Position numbers and translations under genes: made by a program. Source: an archaeon (GTDB taxonomy: Archaea; Methanobacteriota; Methanobacteria; Methanobacteriales; Methanobacteriaceae). Taken from it: DNA of 12,242 nucleotides. The notes under the pieces are model-generated. The model saw nothing but the letters and a program-made list of their open reading frames with translations, was not told the origin of the DNA and made no database searches. Location: the NCBI GenBank assembly GCA_024409165.1, contig JAKSUE010000014.1, positions 1 through 12,242 on the forward strand, written 5' to 3'. This document shows, one piece after another, positions 6,116 through 12,242 of the stretch; the stretch's first letter is position 1, and every line of letters begins with the position of its first letter.

Positions 6116-7261
6116 ATGGAATCTTTCTTTGTTAAGATTGGTGATGGATTAATTAAATTTTGTTTATTTTTTATTAATCTTTTTATTTCAATAAGTAATA
6201 AAAAATCTATAAATAAAAGTGATATTGATAAAAATAAGGATAATCTTAATAATCCTAATAATCCCAATAAATCTAACAGTTCTAATAAATTTAATAAATT
6301 TAATTTGAATAACTTAAAATCTTTATTCTTTAATGAAGATTTTCAAGAAGAGTTGATTTTTGAAAGTTTAGAAAATAAATCTTCAAAATCTAAAAATAAA
6401 AAAGGATTTTTATCATTTTTATCTTCTAATAATTATAATAATTATAATAATACGAAAACAACACTTTCCAGCAATAATATTAATAAATTAAGTAATTCTC
6501 AAGAAAAAGAAGGATTTAGTGAGTTTTTAAATAATAAACTATTATTTAATCTTAAATCTCTTTCTAAATTTGGAATTTATTTCATAATTATTATATTCAT
6601 TTTAATTGGGCTTGTAGGATATTTTATTTCATTTGAAATTGCTTTAATTATTTTAATTTCAATTGTTTTGGTGTTTTTAACTATAATTTATACTCCTAAA
6701 ATGAAAATGCAAAATAATAGTGTTTACTTTTCAAGGGAACTTCCTTATGCATTAAGACAACTTGCTACAGAACTTAAATCTGGAAAAAGTCTATTTAATA
6801 GTTTAGAATCAGTTGTTCAAGCAGATTATGGTGTTTTATCTTTAGAATTTTCAAGGGTTTTAGAGGAAATTAAATATGGTGAGACAACAGAAGATGCTTT
6901 TATACATTTAGAGAATCGTATTAAATCAGATGCTTTATCTCGTGTTATTCGTGAGATATTATCTACTCTTCGTATTGGTGGTAATTTAGCTAATTCACTA
7001 TCAATTATTGCAGAAGATATTAATTTTGAAATGAGAATGAAATTAAAAGACTATGCTCAACGTTTAAATGCATTTATTATGATATATACTTTTATTGCTA
7101 TTTTAGCCCCTGTTGTGCTTTTAACTCTTTTATTGGCTGCTTCTACTGTGATGGGTGATTTTGTACCTGGTGATCTTTTATTAATTTTATATGGTGTATT
7201 TTTCCCAATGTTAATAATATTTTTAGGATTTATGATAAAAAAATTAGAACCTAAAATTTAG
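6116..7261 (+). CDS. TadC/GspF-like platform membrane protein (T2SSF domain)
   Basis: This is the inner-membrane platform that couples the pilus ATPase to the filament base. The 381-residue protein starts with a hydrophobic stretch (residues 8-26), then about 115 residues of Asn/Ser/Lys-rich low complexity (28-145). Two adjacent membrane segments (about 152-193) follow. The T2SSF domain comes next (203-345): ELPYALRQLATELKSG at 208-223, the short element SLFNSL (225-230), and IREILSTLRIGGNLANSL (278-295). It ends in two C-terminal membrane segments (318-342, 352-374). Only one T2SSF domain is present, as in TadB/TadC and unlike two-domain GspF/PilC. The start follows GGAGG (6105-6109) by 6 nt. 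It sits 131 bp after the ATPase, so the two form a functional pair. The 3' end faces the convergent transporter gene. Confidence 0.85.
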   Translation: MESFFVKIGDGLIKFCLFFINLFISISNKKSINKSDIDKNKDNLNNPNNPNKSNSSNKFNKFNLNNLKSLFFNEDFQEELIFESLENKSSKSKNKKGFLSFLSSNNYNNYNNTKTTLSSNNINKLSNSQEKEGFSEFLNNKLLFNLKSLSKFGIYFIIIIFILIGLVGYFISFEIALIILISIVLVFLTIIYTPKMKMQNNSVYFSRELPYALRQLATELKSGKSLFNSLESVVQADYGVLSLEFSRVLEEIKYGETTEDAFIHLENRIKSDALSRVIREILSTLRIGGNLANSLSIIAEDINFEMRMKLKDYAQRLNAFIMIYTFIAILAPVVLLTLLLAASTVMGDFVPGDLLLILYGVFFPMLIIFLGFMIKKLEPKI

Positions 7262-7270
7262 TAGGTAAAT

Positions 7271-7319
7271 TAGATTTATTAGATTTATTATTTATTATTT
7301 ATTAAATCTATTAAATCTA
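7271..7319. terminator. Imperfect inverted repeat between convergent genes, probable bidirectional terminator
   Basis: Positions 7271-7287 and 7303-7319 form 17-bp arms with a single mismatch around a 15-nt T/A-rich loop. The arms are built from the repeated element TAGATTTAT. The repeat lies between the stop of the TadC-like gene (7261) and the stop of the minus-strand CbiM-N-Q gene (7332), so it could end transcripts from both sides. Confidence 0.6.
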
Positions 7320-7331
7320 TTAGATTTTAGA

Positions 7332-9200
7332 TTATAAGGTTAATGGTAATCCAAAGTAACCTAATTTAGGAGCTAAAGTTAAAACAAGGATTTCAAGTCC
7401 AATAACTATTATAATTATTGCTATTAAATAAGCATAATCTGAAGAGTCTAATTTAGTTTTTGTATTATACATGTCAGATTTATCAGAGAAACATCTGCTT
7501 GTCATACTTAAATAGACTTTTTCTCCTTTTTCATATGCTTTTAAGAACATCATAGCTACGGTATATCCAACTTGTCTTAATCTCCATTTGTAAGGGAGAG
7601 CTTTATTGTGGATATTAAAGTTTCTGGATTTTTGTGCTTTACGAATTGATTCTAATTCATCAACAAATATGAAAAGGAATCTTACCATAATACTTAAAAT
7701 CATTGCAAAGTCTTTTGGAAGTCCTAATTTTCTAAATGATTGAACAATTTCTTGCATTGGGCTTGTTGATGATAAAAGTACAATTGCAGTTAAACAAACA
7801 ATTAATCTTGCAAGTAATATGATTGCCCAGTTTAATCCTATATCTGTAATATTTATCCAAGAGATTCCACTTGCCCAGATAATGTGTCCAGGGTGTATGA
7901 ATGGTTGGAATATGATAATAAATCCACCAAATGGTAAAAGAAGAGCAACTCTTTTAAAACTTTGTTTCATCGGAATATCTGAGATATACATTAAGATTAT
8001 TAAATAAATCTCAAGGATTATTGGAACGATTAATTGTTGTGAAAATACACAGAATACAATTAAAATAAGTATAGAAATAAGTTTTATACGTCCATCTAAT
8101 TTATGAATTGGACTATTTCCACTTGCTACAGATTCAAGATTTAAAACTTGACTTATTCCATGTGAATGAGCTTTTTTATTTGTATTTTTACTTTTTGAGT
8201 TATTATTTAATTGATTATCTTCCTTATCTTCATCATTATATTCTTTCTTTTTAAGTATAATGCTCACTAAGAATCCTATTATTGCTACAATTGTAGCACC
8301 CAGTACTAATACTCCAATTTCTCCAAATTGGGATAATGGTTCAAAAGTATAATCTGGGAAAGGTGATTCTACAACAGCTTCAATTCCTTCATCTGAAACA
8401 TTTGCATCTTCAAATGATTTTTCTAAACCATCAGGATTACTTGATGCAATAAATGGAGATAAACAAGCTAATGCTACACAGATTATTACTACAACTGCGA
8501 TTAATTTCTTATTATTTTTATTTTTAGATTTAGAGTCATTTTCTAATTCTGTACTGTTAGAATCAGAATTATACTCTTTACTATTCCATGTGAGTAAATC
8601 TGGTCTGAATTTTTCAAGTGCATAGATTACAATTACTGTTAATGCTGCTTCGATTATTCCAATAAATACATGGTAAAGCACCATTGACACAAGACCAATT
8701 TCTATTGGGAATGTTCCTGCTATTGCAAGTTCGATTGCTGCTGCTATTGCTGATATGACTGTTGCAAGCCATGCTCCAATAGCTACTGAAGGATATTTTC
8801 CCATGAATCTATTTAATAATTTGTAAAATCCAAGGCCCACACTTCCTCCAATAATTCCCATATTCAGTACATTAAGACCAAGGACTGTGATTCCTCCATC
8901 TCCAAAAAGAAGTGCTTGTATAAGAAGAACACAAGTAAATACAATTACTCCTGCTTCAGGAGCCATAAATACAAGAGCAACTAGTGCACCTCCGACCATA
9001 TGTCCACTTGTACCAAATGGAATTGGTATGTTCATAGACATAATTGCGAAGATACCTGCTGATAGAATTGCCATTAATGGAATTCTTTTCTCATCTAAGT
9101 TTTTCTTTGACCATTTTACAGCAAAGTAAATAGCTATTATTAAAATAACATAATAAATAGCACACTGCCATAATGGAACAAAACCGTCAGGTATATGCAT
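7332..9200 (-). CDS. Fused nickel/cobalt ECF transporter CbiM/NikM - PDGLE (N) - CbiQ
   Basis: One 622-residue membrane protein joins three subunits of a group I ECF importer for Ni2+ or Co2+. Residues 1-206 are the substrate-binding M part, with N-terminal MHIPDG and GTSGHMVGG (63-71). His2 and His67 are the positions that ligate nickel in the characterised NikM. Residues 207-232 are an Asn/Ser/Lys linker. Residues 233-320 are the two-helix N part with SNPDGLEK (254-261), the PDGLE signature. A second polar linker (321-345) leads to the EcfT/CbiQ part (about 346-622) with IHKLDGRIKL (365-374) and coupling motifs KAQKSRNF (521-528) and SMTSRCF (565-571). Placing M first keeps the amino terminus free for metal binding. 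The start follows AGGAG (9209-9213) by 7-8 nt. No ATPase subunit lies in the window. Nickel versus cobalt cannot be decided, though a PDGLE-type N part is common in nickel systems. Confidence 0.9.
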   Translation of the reverse strand: MHIPDGFVPLWQCAIYYVILIIAIYFAVKWSKKNLDEKRIPLMAILSAGIFAIMSMNIPIPFGTSGHMVGGALVALVFMAPEAGVIVFTCVLLIQALLFGDGGITVLGLNVLNMGIIGGSVGLGFYKLLNRFMGKYPSVAIGAWLATVISAIAAAIELAIAGTFPIEIGLVSMVLYHVFIGIIEAALTVIVIYALEKFRPDLLTWNSKEYNSDSNSTELENDSKSKNKNNKKLIAVVVIICVALACLSPFIASSNPDGLEKSFEDANVSDEGIEAVVESPFPDYTFEPLSQFGEIGVLVLGATIVAIIGFLVSIILKKKEYNDEDKEDNQLNNNSKSKNTNKKAHSHGISQVLNLESVASGNSPIHKLDGRIKLISILILIVFCVFSQQLIVPIILEIYLIILMYISDIPMKQSFKRVALLLPFGGFIIIFQPFIHPGHIIWASGISWINITDIGLNWAIILLARLIVCLTAIVLLSSTSPMQEIVQSFRKLGLPKDFAMILSIMVRFLFIFVDELESIRKAQKSRNFNIHNKALPYKWRLRQVGYTVAMMFLKAYEKGEKVYLSMTSRCFSDKSDMYNTKTKLDSSDYAYLIAIIIIVIGLEILVLTLAPKLGYFGLPLTL

Positions 9201-9480
9201 TAATTTCTCTCCTATATTTAGTTTTATAAAAATTTAGTATTAATTTTAATAATTAATTTATTAATTAAATTAAATCAATTTTAATAACTAATTTAAAGTA
9301 ATACTTTTTTTAAGTTTATTTAAATACTAATTATTACTTTTATTAATTATTATTACTTTTTTCTTGATTTTTAGCCATTTAGTAATACTTTTAGTATAAT
9401 AAATAGTATTTATAGTTTTATTTTAAAATTAGTAGTTTATAAAGCTTTTCTTAGTAATAAAAAATAGCTGTTTTTTGATG

Positions 9481-9497
9481 AAAAAGTAATACTTTTT
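9481..9497. promoter_or_regulatory. Perfect 17-nt palindrome, candidate operator (transporter copy 2)
   Basis: AAAAAGTA-A-TACTTTTT is symmetrical about 9489 and lies about 50 bp upstream of the TATA box at 9436-9445 (minus-strand direction). An identical 17-mer occurs at 10600-10616, in the leader of the other copy. Confidence 0.7.
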
Positions 9498-9505
9498 AAA
9501 TTTTT

Positions 9506-9513
9506 AAAAAAAA
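9506..9513 (-). terminator. Oligo-T terminator downstream of the separate N gene
   Basis: A run of eight T on the minus strand lies about 45 bp after the stop codon of the N gene (9558). It is a plausible archaeal terminator that also separates the two transporter units. No stable GC hairpin is present. Confidence 0.4.
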
Positions 9514-9557
9514 TAAGAGGTTTGTAAGAAATAAAATAATAATTTAATAATAAATTA

Positions 9558-9851
9558 TTATTCTTTTTTCTTCATTAGTGCACCTACACCAAATCCAATT
9601 ACTAGAACTACAATAATTCCAATAATTAATGCACCAATTTCTCCAAGTTTTCCTAAAGGTTCAAAGGAATAATCTGGCATTGGTGAGGATATTGCTTCGT
9701 AGGCTGTATCTTCTGAAACATTTGCATCTTCAGCTGTTTTTTCTAATCCATCAGGATTGCTTGATGCAATAAATGGTGAAAGACAAGCTAATCCAATACA
9801 TATTATTAATACAATAACAAGTAAAATTTTGTTATTTTTACTAAGAGCCAT
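9558..9851 (-). CDS. PDGLE-domain N subunit of nickel/cobalt ECF transporter (NikN/CbiN-like)
   Basis: A 97-residue protein with two membrane helices (about residues 9-29 and 68-90) and an extracellular segment between them. That segment carries SNPDGLEKTAEDANVSE, including the PDGLE signature (residues about 33-37). In group I ECF importers the N subunit docks on the M subunit and helps metal enter the binding pocket. The start codon directly abuts the stop codon of the M gene (TAA then ATG). Its ribosome binding site GGTGAT (9855-9860) encodes the last residues of M, so translation is probably coupled. It matches the middle part of the fused protein closely (LACLSPFIASSNPDGLEK identical), which marks it as a duplicate. 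The protein ends in KKKE, where the fused copy continues into CbiQ. Confidence 0.9.
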   Translation of the reverse strand: MALSKNNKILLVIVLIICIGLACLSPFIASSNPDGLEKTAEDANVSEDTAYEAISSPMPDYSFEPLGKLGEIGALIIGIIVVLVIGFGVGALMKKKE

Positions 9852-10496
9852 TTAATCACCTTCACTTACAGTTCTTTTATTCCATGCAAGTAAATCTGGT
9901 CTGAATTTTTCAAGTGCATAGATTACGATTATAGTCAATGCTGCTTCAATTATTCCAATGAATGCATGGTAAAGTACCATTGAAGCAAAACCTATTTCTA
10001 TTGGGAATGTTCCTGCGAGTGCAAGTTCGATTGCTGCTGCTATTGCTGATATGACTGTTGCAAGCCATGCTCCAATAGCTATTGAGGGATATTTTCCAAT
10101 AATTCCATTTAATCCTTTATAGGACCAAAGACCTACGAATCCTGCAATAATTCCCATATTTAGTACATTTGCACCAAGGACTGTAATTCCCCCATCACCA
10201 AAGAGTAATGCTTGAATAAGTAATACACAAGTAAAGATTATTACTCCTGCTTCTGGAGCTAAAAATACTAATGCAACTAGTGCTCCTCCAACCATGTGTC
10301 CACTTGTACCAAATGGAATTGGTATATTAAGTGACATGATTGCAAAGATACCTGCTGCAAGTATAGCCATTAAAGGGATTCTTTTTTCATCTAAATTCTT
10401 CTTAGACCATCTACTAGCAAAGTAAATAGCTATTATTAAAATAACATAATAAATAGCACACTGCCAAAGTGGTATAAAACCATCAGGTATATGCAT
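9852..10496 (-). CDS. Substrate-binding M subunit of nickel/cobalt ECF transporter (CbiM/NikM)
   Basis: The 214-residue membrane protein starts MHIPDGF and carries GTSGHMVGG (63-71). His2, His67 and the free N-terminus, the nickel ligands in the characterised NikM, are therefore kept. It differs from the M part of the fused gene at about 23 of 206 aligned residues (hand count); nine of these differences cluster between residues 118 and 138. It stops after a short polar tail (NKRTVSEGD), where the fused copy runs into a linker. GGAGG (minus strand, 10504-10508) lies 7 nt before the start. The N gene follows without a gap. No Q or ATPase gene belongs to this unit, so it must borrow them from elsewhere, perhaps from the neighbouring fused protein, or work as an M-N pair. 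Confidence 0.92.
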   Translation of the reverse strand: MHIPDGFIPLWQCAIYYVILIIAIYFASRWSKKNLDEKRIPLMAILAAGIFAIMSLNIPIPFGTSGHMVGGALVALVFLAPEAGVIIFTCVLLIQALLFGDGGITVLGANVLNMGIIAGFVGLWSYKGLNGIIGKYPSIAIGAWLATVISAIAAAIELALAGTFPIEIGFASMVLYHAFIGIIEAALTIIVIYALEKFRPDLLAWNKRTVSEGD

Positions 10497-10599
10497 ATAT
10501 CTTCCTCCGTATCATAAATTTAAGTAATTTTTATTGTGTTTAAGATATTATATGTTTTAATCATCTATGTTAGTAATACTTTTTTCTAATTTTTCTAAT

Positions 10600-10616
10600 A
10601 AAAAGTAATACTTTTT
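10600..10616. promoter_or_regulatory. Perfect 17-nt palindrome, candidate operator (transporter copy 1)
   Basis: AAAAAGTA-A-TACTTTTT is symmetrical about 10608 and identical to the palindrome at 9481-9497. It occupies the fourth position of this array, whereas its twin occupies the first position of the other array. Confidence 0.7.
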
Positions 10617-10834
10617 AATTAAGTTATTACTTTTTATTTGATTTTTAAAGAATTTGTAATACTTTTTAGACAATTTGCTTTGCTTAAACAATTTTATTTA
10701 TAATTTAATGCTATATAAAGCTTTGCTTTGTAATAAAAAAGAGCAATTTTTCTTTAAAAAAGTAATACTTTTAATTACTATACTTGCTATACTTACTAAA
10801 ATAAAAATTAATAAAGTAAAGTTAAGAAATAATT

Positions 10835-10868
10835 AAAATGAGTAATATAAAAAAATGAGTAATTTAAA
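10835..10868 (+). repeat. 17-bp direct repeat, two copies
   Basis: AAAATGAGTAATATAAA (10835-10851) is followed at once by AAAATGAGTAATTTAAA (10852-10868), one base different. It lies just downstream of the polymerase stop codon. On the minus strand it gives T runs that could end the polymerase transcript. Confidence 0.75.
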
Positions 10869-10871
10869 AAA

Positions 10872-12164
10872 TTAATAAATTTTGATTCCTTTGTTTTTTA
10901 AGATAATTGCTAAATATATGAAAATAGCTACAAAGAAATAGAATAAAACTTGGATATCTAAAATACCAGTTTCTACTCCAAGGATTGTGTAGGTTAAAAG
11001 TAAACTATATAAAACTATATAGAATGAATTTTTAGTTATTTTAATTATTTTATATCCAGTTCCTAATATAAATCCAAGTAATAACATTTCAATTGCAACA
11101 CCTACTTTTCCAAAATCAATAAGCATTTGTCCAAGTAATGTTGGAGTTACAGTAACTTCTGTTCTCCATGCAATTAATTTACCAACAATCATTCTTGGTC
11201 CTAATGGACTTCCAGGGATTGCTCCTGAAATCATACCTCCATGAAGGATACCAAAGTTTCCAGATATTTGGTTTAAGAGATTTAATACATGTAATGTAAA
11301 GTCTGCTCTGGTTTGTAAACTATAAATTGGGCTTGTATTTGAAGTAATTATAAGTTCATTAAGTGATCTGAAGTATCCTATTCCAATAATTCCACAAACT
11401 CCAATTAAAGCACCAATAATTACTTCCCAAACAGATAAAACTTCTCCATAATAACCTATGATAATTATCATAAGAAGTACTGCAATTATTGGAGTACGGT
11501 AACCTAAAGTTAAGAGGATAATTGCTCCAAATGCAAGAAGTAAAATAAATCTAAATCTTACTTGAGATCTTGTTATTTTTTTATTTCTAAATTGTGTTAA
11601 ATAATCAGCACCAACAAGACCAATTCCAGGTATTAATAAGAATACAGGCATTGTTAATATAGGTTTTAAAGAGTATCTAAGTGAAGATTTTAATATTGGT
11701 AATCCTCCAACTGATGCGATAGATAAGAAAAAGAAGATTAATCCAATAATTATTAAACAGAAACCAATTGAATGAATATCTTTTGAATTAAATATTGGAA
11801 TGTTTTCGTCTTTATTATTTAAAATGAATCTTGGGAGAATCATAGACCCAATTATAAAGAAAACAAATCCAATCAAAACAGTATTTTGTAAACTGCTATT
11901 TAATGGTTGTGTTGCAAGAAGTAAGAATATTGCAAATATAACAATCACAATTAAAGGTGCAAAAATATGTTCGCTTAATATTTTACTTCTTTTTATAAAT
12001 GATAAGAAGTTTTCTCCAGGATAAAATTGTTTAAAATAACTATTTACCCAACAATTTTCAATAAATAATAATATCTTATAAATCACTGTAAATAAAAGTG
12101 ATTTTCTAAGTAAATCCTCTATATTTCTTGTTAAATAAGTAGCTATTGAATATATTAAGCTCAT
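10872..12164 (-). CDS. Predicted polysaccharide repeat-unit polymerase (Wzy/O-antigen polymerase-like)
   Basis: A 430-residue polytopic membrane protein with about ten to twelve predicted helices. Its layout resembles oligosaccharide repeat-unit polymerases. Membrane segments up to about residue 265 are followed by a large outside loop (about 270-340, with RADFTLHVLNLLNQISGN and GAIPGSPLGPRM), then TPTLLGQMLIDFGKVG (340-355) and C-terminal helices. GYRTP (221-225) at the end of a helix resembles the arginine-containing GxRxP-type motif of archaeal members. Such enzymes join lipid-linked repeat units into surface polysaccharide outside the membrane. No glycosyltransferase or flippase gene is visible, but the window ends just upstream. 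The start has a weak ribosome binding site (GTGA, 4 nt before the ATG). The family call rests on topology and loose motif likeness, so another polytopic transporter-like protein is possible. Confidence 0.6.
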   Translation of the reverse strand: MSLIYSIATYLTRNIEDLLRKSLLFTVIYKILLFIENCWVNSYFKQFYPGENFLSFIKRSKILSEHIFAPLIVIVIFAIFLLLATQPLNSSLQNTVLIGFVFFIIGSMILPRFILNNKDENIPIFNSKDIHSIGFCLIIIGLIFFFLSIASVGGLPILKSSLRYSLKPILTMPVFLLIPGIGLVGADYLTQFRNKKITRSQVRFRFILLLAFGAIILLTLGYRTPIIAVLLMIIIIGYYGEVLSVWEVIIGALIGVCGIIGIGYFRSLNELIITSNTSPIYSLQTRADFTLHVLNLLNQISGNFGILHGGMISGAIPGSPLGPRMIVGKLIAWRTEVTVTPTLLGQMLIDFGKVGVAIEMLLLGFILGTGYKIIKITKNSFYIVLYSLLLTYTILGVETGILDIQVLFYFFVAIFIYLAIILKNKGIKIY

Positions 12165-12242
12165 ATTTTCACTTTTTTTATTTTTTATTTTTATTTTTTT
12201 AATTTTTTTAATCTATTTTATTTTTATTAAAATTAAATTAAT

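Larger units (their letters stand above)
9201..9557 (-). promoter_or_regulatory. Regulatory leader of the CbiM-N-Q fusion gene: five palindromic sites and TATA box
   Basis: This gene-free stretch holds five copies of a motif related to AAAAGTAATACTTTT, centred at 9489, 9385, 9353, 9334 and 9301. The first is a perfect 17-nt palindrome (9481-9497) and the last a perfect 13-nt one (9295-9307). Those at 9353 and 9334 keep only the half ATTACTTTT. A TATA-like box reads GCTTTATAAA on the minus strand (9436-9445), between the first and second sites. The whole arrangement is repeated upstream of the separate M gene with almost the same spacing. An operator for a metal-responsive repressor is the likeliest meaning. 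The transcript start is uncertain: the TATA box gives a leader of about 215 nt, but a closer box near 9223-9233 is possible. Confidence 0.65.
10497..10871 (-). promoter_or_regulatory. Regulatory leader of the separate M-N genes: five palindromic sites and TATA box
   Basis: No gene is visible. Five motif copies are centred at 10765, 10659, 10627, 10608 and 10576. Those at 10765 (10758-10772, 15 nt) and 10608 (10600-10616, 17 nt) are perfect palindromes of the AAAAGTAATACTTTT type. The one at 10627 is only a half-match. A good TATA box reads CTTTATATAG on the minus strand (10711-10720), about 50 bp downstream of the first site. Distances (106, 32, 19, 32) almost equal those in front of the fused gene. 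Sequence around the TATA box (TATAAAGCTTT, then GTAATAAAAAA) is also shared, so the leader was duplicated together with the genes. A second possible TATA box lies near 10545-10556. Confidence 0.65.

Noticed and set aside
9201..9557. Cobalamin or nickel/cobalt riboswitch in the transporter leaders
   Set aside because: The leaders are almost pure A/T. I see no B12-box-like conserved core or GC-stem scaffold of the NiCo type. The conserved elements are short DNA palindromes, which fits protein binding better.
7332..10496. Insertion sequence as the cause of the transporter duplication
   Set aside because: No transposase gene and no terminal inverted repeats or target duplications are visible around the two units. 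Simple tandem duplication explains the data.
9295..10772. CRISPR array formed by the repeated GTAATACTTTT motif
   Set aside because: The repeats are only 9-17 nt, partly degenerate and split by genes, and spacing is uneven (19 to 106 bp). There are no cas genes.
11800..12024. Plus-strand open frame inside the polymerase gene
   Set aside because: It is opposite a long membrane-protein frame; the Lys/Ile-rich product has no start signals or recognisable domain.

Overview
This is a very AT-rich stretch of a euryarchaeal methanogen genome, most likely Methanobrevibacter or a close relative in Methanobacteriaceae. The pointers are archaeal Pth2, aEF-1beta and the methanofuran-pathway kinase MfnE, together with archaeal TATA boxes, GGAGGTGAT-type ribosome binding sites, Asn/Lys-rich linkers and T-rich spacers. 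The genus is inferred from general resemblance, not from a search.

Layout. Positions 1-2710 (+) carry information-processing and cofactor genes: pth2, mfnE, a 53-residue zinc-ribbon protein, aEF-1beta and a hexapeptide-repeat O-acetyltransferase. The mfnE frame has no ATG, GTG or TTG at the place its N-terminus must lie; it probably begins at an ATT. The zinc-ribbon and aEF-1beta genes look like a two-gene operon with a clear TATA box and a hairpin/T-tract terminator. Positions 3036-7261 (+) carry three membrane-associated genes: an archaeal TctA-family permease without TctB/TctC partners, then a secretion/pilus-type ATPase and a TadC/GspF-like platform protein. The last two form a minimal type IV pilus-like motor with no pilin in view. 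Both have long Asn/Lys-rich N-terminal extensions.

From 12164 down to 7332 everything is on the minus strand: a predicted polysaccharide (Wzy-like) polymerase, then two related nickel/cobalt ECF transporter units. The upstream unit has a separate substrate-binding M protein and a separate PDGLE-type N protein, with stop and start codons abutting. The downstream unit is one 622-residue polypeptide in which M, N and the CbiQ/EcfT transmembrane coupling protein are fused. The two M parts differ at only about 23 of 206 aligned residues by hand count, so this is a duplication whose second copy is fused. No ATPase (CbiO/NikO) gene lies in the window.

The most striking non-coding signal lies upstream of both transporter units. 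Each leader of about 360 bp holds five copies of a motif related to the palindrome AAAAGTA-A-TACTTTT. Centre-to-centre spacing is nearly identical in the two copies (104/32/19/33 and 106/32/19/32), and a TATA-like box sits between the first and second sites. This looks like a conserved multi-site operator for a metal-responsive regulator. It is the best candidate here for something not yet described.
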